NCBI GenBank assembly: GCA_029203105.1 | Contig: CP119318.1 | Span: forward strand, 4,292,501-4,356,500 | Reading direction: 5' to 3' | DNA from: Candidatus Kaistia colombiensis | Lineage (GTDB): Bacteria > Pseudomonadota > Alphaproteobacteria > Rhizobiales > Kaistiaceae | Length of the DNA stretch: 64,000 bases | Part shown: positions 27,945-38,305 of the stretch, piece by piece | Layout: each line of letters starts with the position of its first letter | Position numbering within the stretch: the stretch's first letter is position 1 | Program-made: the position numbers and the translations under genes | Notes under the pieces: generated by a model | Told to the model about the DNA's origin: nothing | Databases searched by the model: none | Seen by the model: the letters and a program-made list of their open reading frames with translations, nothing else

Positions 27945-29030
27945 CGCCACTCCGGCGAAAACACGACGCCACTCGGCCGAAAAGCTGGTCCGCCGCATCG
28001 AGAATTTCGGCCCGATCACCGTCGCCGACTATATGGCCGCCTGCCTCGGCGATCCCGAGCTTCGGCTACTACATGACCCGCGAACCTTTCGGCGCGACCG
28101 GAGACTTCGTCACCGCGCCCGAAGTGAGCCAGATGTTCGGCGAGCTGATCGGCCTCTGGGCGGTCGCGACCTGGCAGCGCATGGGCAGCCCCGCTGCTTT
28201 CGTGCTGGCCGAGATCGGTCCCGGGCCGCGGCACGCTGATGGCCGATGCGCTGCGCGCCGCCCGGATCGCGCCGGGCTTCGAGCCGGCGGCCAGGATCGC
28301 GCTGGTCGAGACCAGCCCGCGGCTGCGCGAGATCCAGGCCCGTACGCTGGCCGGCCACGCAATCGGCTGGGCCGAGCAGATCGACGCCTTGCCGGACGGG
28401 CCGGCGATCGTGATTGCCAACGAGCTCTTCGACGCGCTGCCGGTCCGCCAGTTCCTCCGCACCGAAGCGCCGGCTGGGCCGAGCGCATGGTCGGCGCCAG
28501 CGACGGCCAGCTCGCTTTCGGCCTGCGCTCCGACGCCCATTTCGACGGAGCCGACGATCGCGCGCCGGAAGGCTCGCTCGTCGAGGCCGCCTCGATCTCG
28601 GCCGCGATCATGGCGACGCTCGCCGACCCGCCTGCATCGAGTCCGGCGGCGCCTTCCTCGCCATCGACTATGGCCATGCCGAGACCGGCTATCGGCGACA
28701 CGCTGCAGGCGCTGCGGCACCACCGAGTTCGACGACCCGCTCGCCCATCCCGGCGAGGCGGACCTGACCGTGCATGTCGACTTCGCCGCCCTCGCCCGCG
28801 TGGCGGCGGCAAACGGTGCCCGCGCGTCGACGGTCTGGACGCAGGGCGACTTCCTGCTGGCGCTCGGCCTGCTCGAACGCGCCGGGCGCCTCGGCGCAGG
28901 CAAGGATGGCGCCGCCCAGGATGCGATCCACGCCGCCGTCGAGCGCCTGGCCGGCCCGAAGGCGATGGGCACGCTGTTCAAGGTGCTATGCATTACCGGC
29001 GGCAATCTGGTTGCCCCGCCCTTCGGATGA
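27941..29030 (+). CDS. SAM-dependent methyltransferase, MidA/NDUFAF7 family (many frameshifts as sequenced)
   Basis: Pieced across frames it is a roughly 355-residue MidA-type protein: AEKLVRRIENFGPITVADYM, FGYYMTREPFGATGDFVTAP (family hallmark), EIGPG-RGTLMADALRAARI (SAM site), IVIANELFDALPVRQFLRTE, GGAFLAIDYGHAETG, and EFDDPLAHPGEADLTVHVDF to the end TLFKVLCITGGNLVAPPFG. Extra bases lie near 27975, 28060, 28226, 28470, 28628, 28641, 28690 and 28724. The mitochondrial homologue methylates an arginine of complex I subunit NDUFS2. It is coupled to lgt and followed 16 bp later by pgeF, the usual rhizobial order. Confidence 0.88.
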
Positions 29031-29046
29031 ACCCAGGACGACTGCC

Positions 29047-29817
29047 ATGAAACTCACCGCCGACGCACTCTCCGCCCTCCCCGGCATCCGGCACGGCTTC
29101 TTCACCCGCCAGGGCGGCGTGTCGAACGGCATCTATGCGAGCCTGAACTGCGGCGTCGGCTCCGCCGACGAGCGCGCCCATGTGCTTGAAAACCGCGCTC
29201 GGGTCACCGCCGAGCTCGGAGTCGCGCCCGATCAGCTCGCGACCCCATATCAGGTTCACAGCCCCGACGTCGTGATCGTCGACGAAGTCTGGCCGGTGGG
29301 CGATGGCCCCAAGGCCGACGCTGTCGTCACCAACCGGCCGGGCATCGCCATCGGCGTCGGCACCGCCGATTGCGGCCCGGTGCTGTTCGCAGACGGCGAG
29401 GCGGGCGTCGTCGGCGCGGCCCATGCCGGCTGGAAGGGCGCCTTCACCGGCGTGCTCGAAGCGACTGTGGATGCGATGGAACGTCTTGGCGCCCGCAGGG
29501 AGCGGATCGTCGCCGTGCTGGGGCCGACGATCTCGAAATCCGCCTATGAGGTCGGGCCGGAATTCCGTGCCCGCTTCGTCGACGCGGCAGCCGCCAATGC
29601 CGCCTTTTTCACACCGGCCGAACGCGCCGACCATCACCAGTTCGACCTGCCGGCCTTCATCGGCATGCGCCTGCGCGCCGCCGGGCTCGGCACCGTCGGC
29701 GACCTGGCGCTCTGCACCTATGCCGATCCGGCCCGGTTCTTCTCCTATCGCCGCACCACCCATGCCGGGGAGCCGGACTATGGCAGGCTGCTGCACGCCA
29801 TCACGATCGCCACATGA
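29047..29817 (+). CDS. pgeF: Peptidoglycan editing factor / purine nucleoside phosphorylase-like (PgeF, YfiH family)
   Basis: A 256-residue multicopper-oxidase-like or laccase-domain protein. It shows RHGFFTRQGGVSNGIYASLN near residue 15, QVHSPDVVIVDEVWP near 75, TADCGPVLFADG near 110 and VGAAHAGWKGAFTGVLEA near 125. The His-Cys-His metal site of the family is thus intact (HS, DCGP, HAGWKG). YfiH in E. coli removes mis-incorporated L-Ser from peptidoglycan precursors; human FAMIN has purine phosphorylase activity. It is intact in one frame despite broken neighbours. Confidence 0.93.
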   Translation: MKLTADALSALPGIRHGFFTRQGGVSNGIYASLNCGVGSADERAHVLENRARVTAELGVAPDQLATPYQVHSPDVVIVDEVWPVGDGPKADAVVTNRPGIAIGVGTADCGPVLFADGEAGVVGAAHAGWKGAFTGVLEATVDAMERLGARRERIVAVLGPTISKSAYEVGPEFRARFVDAAAANAAFFTPAERADHHQFDLPAFIGMRLRAAGLGTVGDLALCTYADPARFFSYRRTTHAGEPDYGRLLHAITIAT

Positions 29818-29933
29818 TCGGCGCAAAGTGCCAGACTTCGGCACGATCGGGAAAGCGCTTCTGGACCGCGTGGTGAATTGCAGATAGACAGATTCGAGGG
29901 GGTCCTGACGACCGGGCCGGAAGGACGATCGCC

Positions 29934-30455
29934 ATGATGGTGAAGGGAAATCGGCTGCTGATGTGCGCCGCCATCCTGTTGGCGACGTTCGCATTGGCAG
30001 CCTGCAACAACACGCTCGGCACCGGCCAGCCGGCGACCGCCTCGGCCTCCGCCGCGGCGCCGACACAGCCTGCCCTGCCGGCGGTGCCGTTGGCGAACGC
30101 CAAGTTCTCGTTCGCCCCGGTGACAGGCGCGCCCGGCAACATCCTGGCCAAGCTCTCCTCGCATCTCGGCCAGGAAGCCTTGGCACAAAACGTCGCGCTG
30201 GTTCCCTCCGGCGATCCGCAGGCGACCTATGTCGTCAAGGGCTATCTCTCCGCCGTCGGCGACGCCTCCGGCACGATCCTCGTCTATGTCTGGGACGTGT
30301 TCGATGCCAGCGGACGTCGCGTCCACCGCATTTCCGGCCAGGAGACGTCTTCGAACGGCTCGCAGGATCCGTGGCTCGGCATCGACGACACGACCGTTTC
30401 CAACGTCGCGCGCCGTACGGTCGCCGCGATCGTCGCCTGGGGATCGGGCGCCTGA
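29934..30455 (+). CDS. Putative lipoprotein, hypothetical
   Basis: A 173-residue exported protein. The signal peptide MMVKGNRLLMCAAILLATFA ends in the lipobox LAAC (cysteine at about residue 24), so it is a substrate for Lgt, encoded 2 kb away. An alanine/proline-rich linker follows, then FSFAPVTGAPGNILAKLSSH and YVVKGYLSAVGDASGTILVY. GGAAGGA lies upstream of the ATG. Closely similar lipoproteins of unknown role are found upstream of prs in other rhizobia. The domain resembles penicillin-binding-protein-activator LpoB-like folds only loosely; no function is claimed. Confidence 0.8.
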   Translation: MMVKGNRLLMCAAILLATFALAACNNTLGTGQPATASASAAAPTQPALPAVPLANAKFSFAPVTGAPGNILAKLSSHLGQEALAQNVALVPSGDPQATYVVKGYLSAVGDASGTILVYVWDVFDASGRRVHRISGQETSSNGSQDPWLGIDDTTVSNVARRTVAAIVAWGSGA

Positions 30456-30605
30456 GCGGATCCCGGTTTCGACTCGCTGCTTGCCGTCCGGACGCGAATC
30501 GCGTTTGCAGTGCGGCGGCGCAGTTGGTACAACGCCGCCGCCTGAACGAATGACCTCCTCGCGGGGTCGAATTCCCTATACCTCATCACGTCGGGACACG
30601 AGACC

Positions 30606-31538
<933 letters not shown>

Positions 31539-31586
31539 TCTTTGCCAGGGCGGCCTGCCGTCCTCGCTCACGAGAGCGTCGAATAG

Positions 31587-31626
31587 AAAAGGCCCGGCCA
31601 CCGCATCGCGGTGCCGGGCCGTTTGT
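31587..31626. terminator. Bidirectional terminator between prs and exbD
   Basis: GGCCCGGC then CCGC (31591-31604) pairs with GCGGTGCCGGGCC (31608-31620) with one bulged base. The minus-strand side has a TTTT run and the plus-strand side GTTTGTT. Confidence 0.8.
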
Positions 31627-31646
31627 TGTCCGGCTGGCGTCGAACC

Positions 31647-32066
31647 CTAATGCGCGCCGTCCATGCCGACCAGCGCCACCTTGCCATAGCCGGCGTCGCG
31701 CAACTTGTTCATCAGCTCCATGACATCGCCATAGGCGACCTTGCGATCGGCGCGCAGATAGAGGCGCTCCTCGCGATTGCCCTGGGTCAGCGCATCCAGC
31801 GCGGGGCCGAGCCCCTTGGGCGACACCGGATTGTTGCCGAGCACCAGCGACAGGTCCGGCTTCAGCGACAGAAAGATCGGCTTGTCGCTGCGGGGCGCCG
31901 CCTTGGCGTTCGAGCGCGGCAGGTCGACCGGCGCGTCGACCGTCGCGAGCGGGGCGGCGACCATGAACACGATGAGCAGCACGAGCATCACGTCGATGAA
32001 CGGCGTGACATTGATCTCGCTGTTCTCGACCAGATCGTCATCGTGATGGCTGAGCTTGGCGGCCAT
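31647..32066 (-). CDS. exbD: ExbD/TolR biopolymer transport protein
   Basis: A 139-residue inner-membrane stator of the TonB energising complex. Residues 1-15 are cytoplasmic (AAKLSHHDDDLVENSEINVT), one transmembrane helix covers about 20-42 (TPFIDVMLVLLIVFMVAAPL) with the proton-path aspartate in PFIDVMLVLL, and the periplasmic part ends LMNKLRDAGYGKVALVGMDG. It lies eight bases after exbB. Together they use proton motive force to drive TonB-dependent uptake across the outer membrane; no tonB gene is seen in the window, though one often follows exbD in related genomes. Confidence 0.95.
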   Translation of the reverse strand: MAAKLSHHDDDLVENSEINVTPFIDVMLVLLIVFMVAAPLATVDAPVDLPRSNAKAAPRSDKPIFLSLKPDLSLVLGNNPVSPKGLGPALDALTQGNREERLYLRADRKVAYGDVMELMNKLRDAGYGKVALVGMDGAH

Positions 32067-32074
32067 GTCTCACC

Positions 32075-33025
<951 letters not shown>

Positions 33026-33237
33026 ACTCCGAATAACCTACACACCGGAACGACGCAACCCGGACGGCCGCCGCGGCGGCAGATCCGCGGGCGACATTTC
33101 CGGCACCAACGCGTTCGGGGCCAGCGTTTCCGCAGTGCGCTTGTTCGATCCGGCTCCCTCGTCTATAAGGACGCCGGCCGCGCCGACACCCCTGGAGGCA
33201 CCGCGGCCTTTTTCTGTTTCACACAAGGAGAATACCG

Positions 33238-33839
33238 ATGAGCAATACTTACGAGCTCACGGCCTCCGTCCGCAACCGCGTGGGCAAGGGGGCCGCCCGG
33301 GCGTCGCGTCGCGAAGGCAAGATTCCCGCCGTCATCTACGGCAACAAGCAGCCCCCGCTGGCCATCGAGCTGGACCACAAAGACCATCTTCATGAAGCTC
33401 CACGCCGGCGGCTTCCTGACCACCGTCGCGACGATCGACGTCAACGGCGAAAAGATCTCGCGTGATCCCGCGCGACTACGCGCTCGATCCGGTCTCGGAC
33501 CAGCCGATCCACGTCGATTTCCTGCGCGTCTCCGCTGGCTCGACCCTGCACGTCCAGATCCCCGTGCAGTTCGTCAACGAAGAGAAGTCCCCGGGCCTGA
33601 AGCGCGGCGGCGTTCTCAACATCGTTCGTCACGAAATCGACGCCACGGTCCCCGCCGATGCGATCCCGGATCACATCGTCGTCGACCTGACCGGCCTCGA
33701 CATCAACGACTCGATCCACATCTCGGCCGTCAAGCTCCCGGCTGGCGTCACCCCGGTCGTCTCCGAGCGTGACTTCACGATCGCCACGATCGCGGCTCCG
33801 GCCGGCCTGAAGAGCGAAGAAGGCGAAGCCGCCGCCTGA
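33238..33839 (+). CDS. rplY: 50S ribosomal protein L25/general stress protein Ctc (two frameshifts as sequenced)
   Basis: The long, two-domain form of L25, which binds 5S rRNA. Frame 1: MSNTYELTASVRNRVGKGAA to PLAIELDHK; an extra base at about 33382 (AAA|G|ACC) opens TIFMKLHAGGFLTTVATIDV; a change near 33464 opens IPRDYALDPVSDQPIHVDFL, then the beta domain ends GLKSEEGEAAA. Corrected length is 199 residues, normal for this family. It is followed 64 bp later by pth and then ychF, a conserved alphaproteobacterial cluster. Ribosomal protein genes rarely decay, so these are most likely errors. Confidence 0.93.
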
Positions 33840-33903
33840 GGCTGCTCCCGCAGCCAAGGCGTAAGCTTCGGTTCCTTATCCGGTTCAGCGCGGGGGAAGC
33901 AGG

Positions 33904-34665
33904 ATGCTCCTCATTGTCGGCCTCGGTAACCCGGGAAGCCAATACGCGCTCAACCGGCACAATATCGGCTTCATGGCGGCGGATGCGATCCACCGCCGCC
34001 ATGGCTTCAGCCCCTGGCGCTCGCGTTTCCAGGCGCTGGTCTCCGAGGGCACGCTCGCGGGGCGCAAGACGCTCCTGATGAAGCCCCAGACCTACATGAA
34101 CGAGAGCGGCCGCGCCGTCGGCGAAGCCGCCCGGTTCCACAAGATTCCCAACGCCGATATCGTCGTCATGCATGACGAACTCGACCTGCCGGCGGCCAAG
34201 ATCCGGATGAAGACCGGCGGCGGCCATGGCGGTCACAACGGCCTGCGCTCGATCTCCGCGCATGTCGGCGAGGACTACAGGCGGCTGCGCCTCGGCATCG
34301 GCCATCCGGGCTCGAAGGAACTCGTGCACGGCTATGTGCTGCATGATTTCGCGCGCGTCGACGGCGAGTGGATCAATCCGCTCCTCGACGCCGTCGCCGA
34401 CAATGCGGCCCTGCTGGCGGACGGCAAGGACAGCACCTTCGGCAACCGGCTGCATCGCAGCCTGGAGCCGGAAAAGCCGGCGAAGAGCCCGAAGGTCGAC
34501 AAGCCGGCCAAGCCGGATGCGTCCGACAAGCCAGCAAGGCCGGCCGAGACCGCTGCGCCGGCTGGCAAGGCGTCGGCGACATCCCCATCTTCACCAGCTT
34601 CGCCGCCGGCCGGCGGGCCGTTCGCGGCGGGGCTGAAGCGCCTCTTCGGCGTCAAGGACGAGTAA
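33904..34665 (+). CDS. pth: Peptidyl-tRNA hydrolase with C-terminal Lys/Pro/Ala extension
   Basis: Frees tRNA from prematurely released peptidyl-tRNA. The catalytic domain occupies about residues 1-185: MLLIVGLGNPGSQYALNRHN with the essential His in NRHNIGF, MKPQTYMNESG, MHDELDLPAAKIRMKTGGGH and GGHNGLRSISAHVGEDYRRL. The other 65 or so residues form a low-complexity tail (EKPAKSPKVDKPAKPDASDK, then PSSPASPPAGGPFAAGLKRL), a feature seen in several rhizobial Pth proteins. Total 253 residues against about 190 for E. coli. Translated just before ychF, with eight bases between. Confidence 0.96.
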   Translation: MLLIVGLGNPGSQYALNRHNIGFMAADAIHRRHGFSPWRSRFQALVSEGTLAGRKTLLMKPQTYMNESGRAVGEAARFHKIPNADIVVMHDELDLPAAKIRMKTGGGHGGHNGLRSISAHVGEDYRRLRLGIGHPGSKELVHGYVLHDFARVDGEWINPLLDAVADNAALLADGKDSTFGNRLHRSLEPEKPAKSPKVDKPAKPDASDKPARPAETAAPAGKASATSPSSPASPPAGGPFAAGLKRLFGVKDE

Positions 34666-34673
34666 GGAACATC

Positions 34674-35772
34674 ATGGGCTTCAAATGCGGGATCGTCGGC
34701 CTGCCGAATGTCGGCAAGTCGACCCTTTTCAACGCGCTGACCAAGACGGCGGCGGCGCAGGCGGCGAACTATCCGTTCTGCACGATCGAGCCGAACGTCG
34801 GCGAGGTCGCCGTGCCCGATCCGCGCCTCGACAAGCTCGCCGAATCGGCAAGCTCGCAGCAGATCGTCCCGACCCGCCTGACCTTCGTCGACATCGCCGG
34901 CCTCGTGCGCGGCGCGTCGAAGGGCGAAGGCCTCGGCAACCAGTTCCTCGCCAATATCCGCGAAGTCGACGCCATCGCCCATGTGCTGCGCTGCTTCGAG
35001 GACGGCGACATCACCCATGTCGAAGGCACGGATCGACCCGGTCTCCGATGCCGAGACCGTCGAGACCGAGCTGATGCTCTCCGACCTCGACAGCCTCGAG
35101 CAGCGCGTCAGCCCGCTGCGCGAAGCGCGCCGCCACGGCGACAAGGAAGCCAAGGCTCAGGTCGTCATGATGGACGCGGTCCTCGAGCTGCTGCGCGAGG
35201 GCAAGCCCGCCCGCCTGCTCCAGTCTCGGCCGACGAGCGCGCGCCTTCGACGCGCTGAACCTGCTGACCTCGAAGCCCGTGCTCTATGTCTGCAACGTCG
35301 AGGAATCGGCCGTCGCGCGACGGGCAACGCCTTCTCCGCCCGCGTCGCCGACGATGGCGAAGGCGCAGGGCGCCGGCTGCGTGACGATCTCGGCCGCCAT
35401 CGAGGCCGAGATCGCCCAGCTCGACGCTGCCGAGCAGGAGGAGTTCCTGGAGACGCTCGGCCTCGAAGAGCCCGGCCTCGACCGCTCATCCGCGCCGGCT
35501 ACGACCTCCTCGGCCTGATCACCTATTTCACGGTCGGCCCGAAGGAAGCCCGCGCCTGGACGATCACCAAGGGCACCAAGGCGCCGCAGGCTGCCGGCGT
35601 CATCCACTCGGATTTCGAGCGTGGCTTCATCCGCGCCCAGACCATCGCCTTCGACGACTACACGCGCCTCGGCGGTGAAGCCGCCGCCAAGGAGGCGGGC
35701 CGGGCCCGCGACGAAGGCAAGGAATATGTCGTCGCCGATGGCGACGTCCTGCTGTTCCGCTTCAATACCTAA
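34674..35772 (+). CDS. ychF: Redox-regulated ATPase YchF (multiple frameshifts as sequenced)
   Basis: An OBG-like P-loop NTPase that prefers ATP and binds ribosomes. Start MGFKCGIVGLPNVGKSTLFN holds the P-loop; FVDIAGLVRGASKGEGLGNQ is switch II. An extra base at 35028 opens RIDPVSDAETVETELMLSDL; further shifts near 35223, 35243, 35322, 35353 and 35490 pass through NLLTSKPVLYVCNVEESAVA, TGNAFSARVA, MAKAQGAGCVTISAAIEAEI and LIRAGYDLLGLITYFTVGPK to the TGS-like end VVADGDVLLFRFNT. Expected length is about 365 residues, in agreement. One site (35490) needs a missing rather than an extra base. Probably functional. Confidence 0.9.
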
Positions 35773-35826
35773 AGCGTTTTCAAGCGAAGTGGACGTTGGT
35801 TCGCGTGAAGCGAACGCGATCCTGCA
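35773..35826 (+). repeat. Interspersed intergenic repeat, copy 2
   Basis: AGCGTTTTCAAGCGAAGTGG followed by GGTTCGCGTGAAGCGAACGC, directly after the ychF stop codon. It matches the copies at 9387-9435 and 62525-62579. A second half with an AGAGCCG/CGGCTCT dyad (35841-35874) follows, as the third copy also has a palindrome beside it. Confidence 0.75.
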
Positions 35827-35892
35827 AAGAGCCAGAGCCGTGCGACGTTTCCGCGAAGCGATGAGCGGCTCTGAGACATCCCAGCTCTAACG

Positions 35893-35926
35893 AAAAAAAC
35901 CGGCGAACATCGTTCGCCGGTTTTTT
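35893..35926. terminator. Bidirectional terminator between ychF and the DUF4282 gene
   Basis: AAAAAAACCGGCGAAC pairs with GTTCGCCGGTTTTTT around a three-base loop. A strong stem with an A-run on one side and a T-run on the other suits both convergent genes. Confidence 0.93.
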
Positions 35927-35948
35927 CGTCTCCAATGCCATCGCCGGC

Positions 35949-36938
35949 TCAGGCGGCGTCGGTAGCTTTCTGCGCCTCGGAGGCTGTGCCCCCCTGTGGA
36001 GCATCGGCTTCGCCGGCCGGCACTTCGGCGACTGCGGTAGCGAGCGCTCCGGCGGGCCCGGCCGCGGCATCCTTCGCCGCGTCCGTGAGATCGACCTGTG
36101 CCTCCTCGACCGCCTTGACGACCGCAGGTCCGGGCGGATTCACGGCCTTTCTCGCGTCTGTCTTCCTGCCCTCGCCGCGCCTCGGTTCAGGTGCCTTGAC
36201 TTCGGGGGCCTTGAACTCGGCATGCGATGGGCTGGCGTCGCCCCCGGCCAGACTGGCCTCGTCGCCGGTGTCCGCCGCAACCGGGGGAGCCACCCATTTC
36301 GGGGCGGCGGCCTCCTCCAGATGCATCCGCGCGCTGGCAAGGCCGGCGTCCGGCGAATCCGACGGGGCCGTGGTGGCCGCGATGCGGGCCGCCGTCGCCT
36401 CGCGGCGGGCGCGAATCTCGGCCAACCGCGCCTCCAGTGAACTGGTCTCACTCGACTTCGGCTCGACGGCGCGGGGCTCGGAAACCCGGTGCTCGGCGCG
36501 CGGCTCCGGCGGCCTCGTTTCGCCCCAGCGATTCTCGACCCGGCCCGATGCGGCCGGACGCGGCGGCTCGGGCAGCATGTCCTCGACCATGGCGGCCAAC
36601 GGGTCCAGCACCGGCGCCTCGGCGATGACGAAGGGCGCGCGCTCGGCCGCATTGGCCAGGCCATCGCGTATGTCCATCAGGCTTTCGTTGACGCGGAACA
36701 GCATGATCACCGCTTCGCAGACAACCCGCGCCGCCACGATGGCGGCAAGCGTACCGATGATGCTGGCGGCGATGGCGAGCAACGCGTTGACCGGCGCGAG
36801 CTGCACCAGCGCAAGTCCGTTCAGCAGTCCGGAAATGCCGAACAGGACCGCGATGGTCGCGAGCAGCCAGAACAGGAGCTCGATGACCGACGTCGCAACG
36901 AACCGATCCCATTTGAAAAGGTCGAGAAAGGAAGTCAT
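35949..36938 (-). CDS. DUF4282 membrane protein with long disordered tail
   Basis: A 329-residue protein. ATG 36938 has GAGGA about eight bases upstream. The first 110 residues show the DUF4282 pattern: MTSFLDLFKWDRFVATSVIE, two helices (LLFWLLATIAVLFGISGLLN; LLAIAASIIGTLAAIVAARV), and CEAVIMLFRVNESLMDIRDG. The remaining 220 residues are rich in Ala, Pro, Glu and Lys and look disordered apart from a short arginine/alanine coiled coil (SLEARLAEIRARREATAARI). DUF4282 has no known function. The tail is far longer than the usual family protein of about 100 residues. Confidence 0.78.
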   Translation of the reverse strand: MTSFLDLFKWDRFVATSVIELLFWLLATIAVLFGISGLLNGLALVQLAPVNALLAIAASIIGTLAAIVAARVVCEAVIMLFRVNESLMDIRDGLANAAERAPFVIAEAPVLDPLAAMVEDMLPEPPRPAASGRVENRWGETRPPEPRAEHRVSEPRAVEPKSSETSSLEARLAEIRARREATAARIAATTAPSDSPDAGLASARMHLEEAAAPKWVAPPVAADTGDEASLAGGDASPSHAEFKAPEVKAPEPRRGEGRKTDARKAVNPPGPAVVKAVEEAQVDLTDAAKDAAAGPAGALATAVAEVPAGEADAPQGGTASEAQKATDAA

Positions 36939-37006
36939 GCCGTCATCCTCAAGAGGTACTCCACGCGCGCGCCATCCATTTCGCGATGGCGAGTCGCGCC
37001 AGAATC

Positions 37007-37651
37007 TCACAATTCGCGGCGCGCCGCATCCTCCCATGCCTTGAACCCGTCATCATCCAGCATTGTTGCCACATATTCCGCCGCCGGCGCCGAGAGCTTC
37101 GGCTCATAAGTACGGAATCGGCTGACGACCGGCGCATACATGGCGTCCGCGATCGTCCTTCGCCCGAACAGATAGGGTCCGCCCTGGCCATAGTCGGCGC
37201 GACAATCCTGGAAGATGGCGTCGATCCGCGCGATATCGGCAGCGACGCCGGGTTCGTCGAGCCCGACGCCCGGCCGATGCGCGAACAGATCCATCGAAAG
37301 CGCCATCCGCAGCGGCCGGAAGCCCGAATGCATCTCGGCCGAGACCGAGCGCGCTGTGGCACGGGCCGCCCTCTCGGCCGGCCACAGCCCGGCTTCCGGA
37401 TAGCTCTCGGCCAGATATTCGCAGATCGCCAGCGAATCCCAGATCTTGAGCGGCTCGGGCGCGCGCCGGTCGATCAGCAGCGGCACCAGCCCGGTCGGGC
37501 CGAGCGCGACGGCCTCGGCCTTACCGGCCGGCGTCCGGTGCGACAGCACGAGCTCATCAAACGCCGCGCCGGTCTGCCTGAGCACCAGCCAGGGCCGCAT
37601 CGACCAGCTCGACCAGTGCCGGGATCCGATGACGATCGTGAAGTCCGGCAT
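37007..37651 (-). CDS. Glutathione S-transferase family protein
   Basis: A 214-residue GST-like enzyme. ATG 37651 starts MPDFTIVIGSRHWSSWSMRP, with a serine-rich N-terminal active site (SWSMRPWLVLRQTG) instead of the usual tyrosine. The glutathione-contact region KIWDSLAICEYLAESYPEAG lies near residue 60, and the alpha-helical C-terminal domain contains MHSGFRPLRMALSMDLFAHR. It is one base downstream of apt, so the two are cotranslated. Substrates are unknown; the family includes maleylacetoacetate isomerases and stress GSTs. Confidence 0.9.
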   Translation of the reverse strand: MPDFTIVIGSRHWSSWSMRPWLVLRQTGAAFDELVLSHRTPAGKAEAVALGPTGLVPLLIDRRAPEPLKIWDSLAICEYLAESYPEAGLWPAERAARATARSVSAEMHSGFRPLRMALSMDLFAHRPGVGLDEPGVAADIARIDAIFQDCRADYGQGGPYLFGRRTIADAMYAPVVSRFRTYEPKLSAPAAEYVATMLDDDGFKAWEDAARREL

Positions 37652-37652
37652 G

Positions 37653-38195
37653 TCAGTGCCCTTCGAAGGTAACCAGCGTGCGGACGGGAACATCGAGCGC
37701 GCGCAGCTTGGCGGCGCCGCCGAGTTCCGGCAGGTCGATGATGAAGCAGGCCGCCTCGACGATGGCGCCGCGATTGCGCAGCAGCTTGACCGCCCCCTCC
37801 GCGGTGCCGCCGGTCGCGATCAGATCATCGACCAGAATGACGCGGTCGCCCTTGCCGACGGCGTCGACATGCATCTCCATCTCGTCGGTGCCGTATTCGA
37901 GCGCATAGGACATGCTGACCGTGTCGAAGGGCAGCTTGCCCTTCTTGCGGATCGGCACGAAGCCGGCCGAAAGCTGGTGCGCGACAGCGCCGCCGATGAT
38001 GAAGCCGCGCGCCTCGATGCCGGCAACCTGGTCGACCTTGGCACCGGCCCAGGGCTGGACCAGTTCGTCGATCGTGCGGCGGAAGGCGCGCGCATTGCCG
38101 AGCAGCGTGGTGATGTCGCGAAACTGCACGCCGGGCTTCGGATAGTCCGGAATGGTGCGGATCGAGGCGGCGATTTCGTTCAGGGCAGAGGTCAT
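37653..38195 (-). CDS. apt: Adenine phosphoribosyltransferase
   Basis: Salvages adenine with PRPP to AMP. A 180-residue protein from ATG 38195: ALNEIAASIRTIPDYPKPGV then FRDITTLLGNARAFRRTIDE. The PRPP loop VILVDDLIATGGTAEGAVKL lies near residue 118, and GIEARGFIIGGAVAHQLSAG near 60. It lies 110 bp downstream of mtaP, which releases adenine from methylthioadenosine; the pair is a coherent salvage unit. The GST gene follows with one base between. Confidence 0.97.
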   Translation of the reverse strand: MTSALNEIAASIRTIPDYPKPGVQFRDITTLLGNARAFRRTIDELVQPWAGAKVDQVAGIEARGFIIGGAVAHQLSAGFVPIRKKGKLPFDTVSMSYALEYGTDEMEMHVDAVGKGDRVILVDDLIATGGTAEGAVKLLRNRGAIVEAACFIIDLPELGGAAKLRALDVPVRTLVTFEGH

Positions 38196-38305
38196 GACGG
38201 CTTTCAGATTACTGCGGACGGTCGCTAAGGCTTGCCCCAGCTTTTCGCCCACGTCCAGTTCCAAGACGGCGCAGCCTGCGGCGTTGCCGCAACGGCCAGC
38301 GGAGA

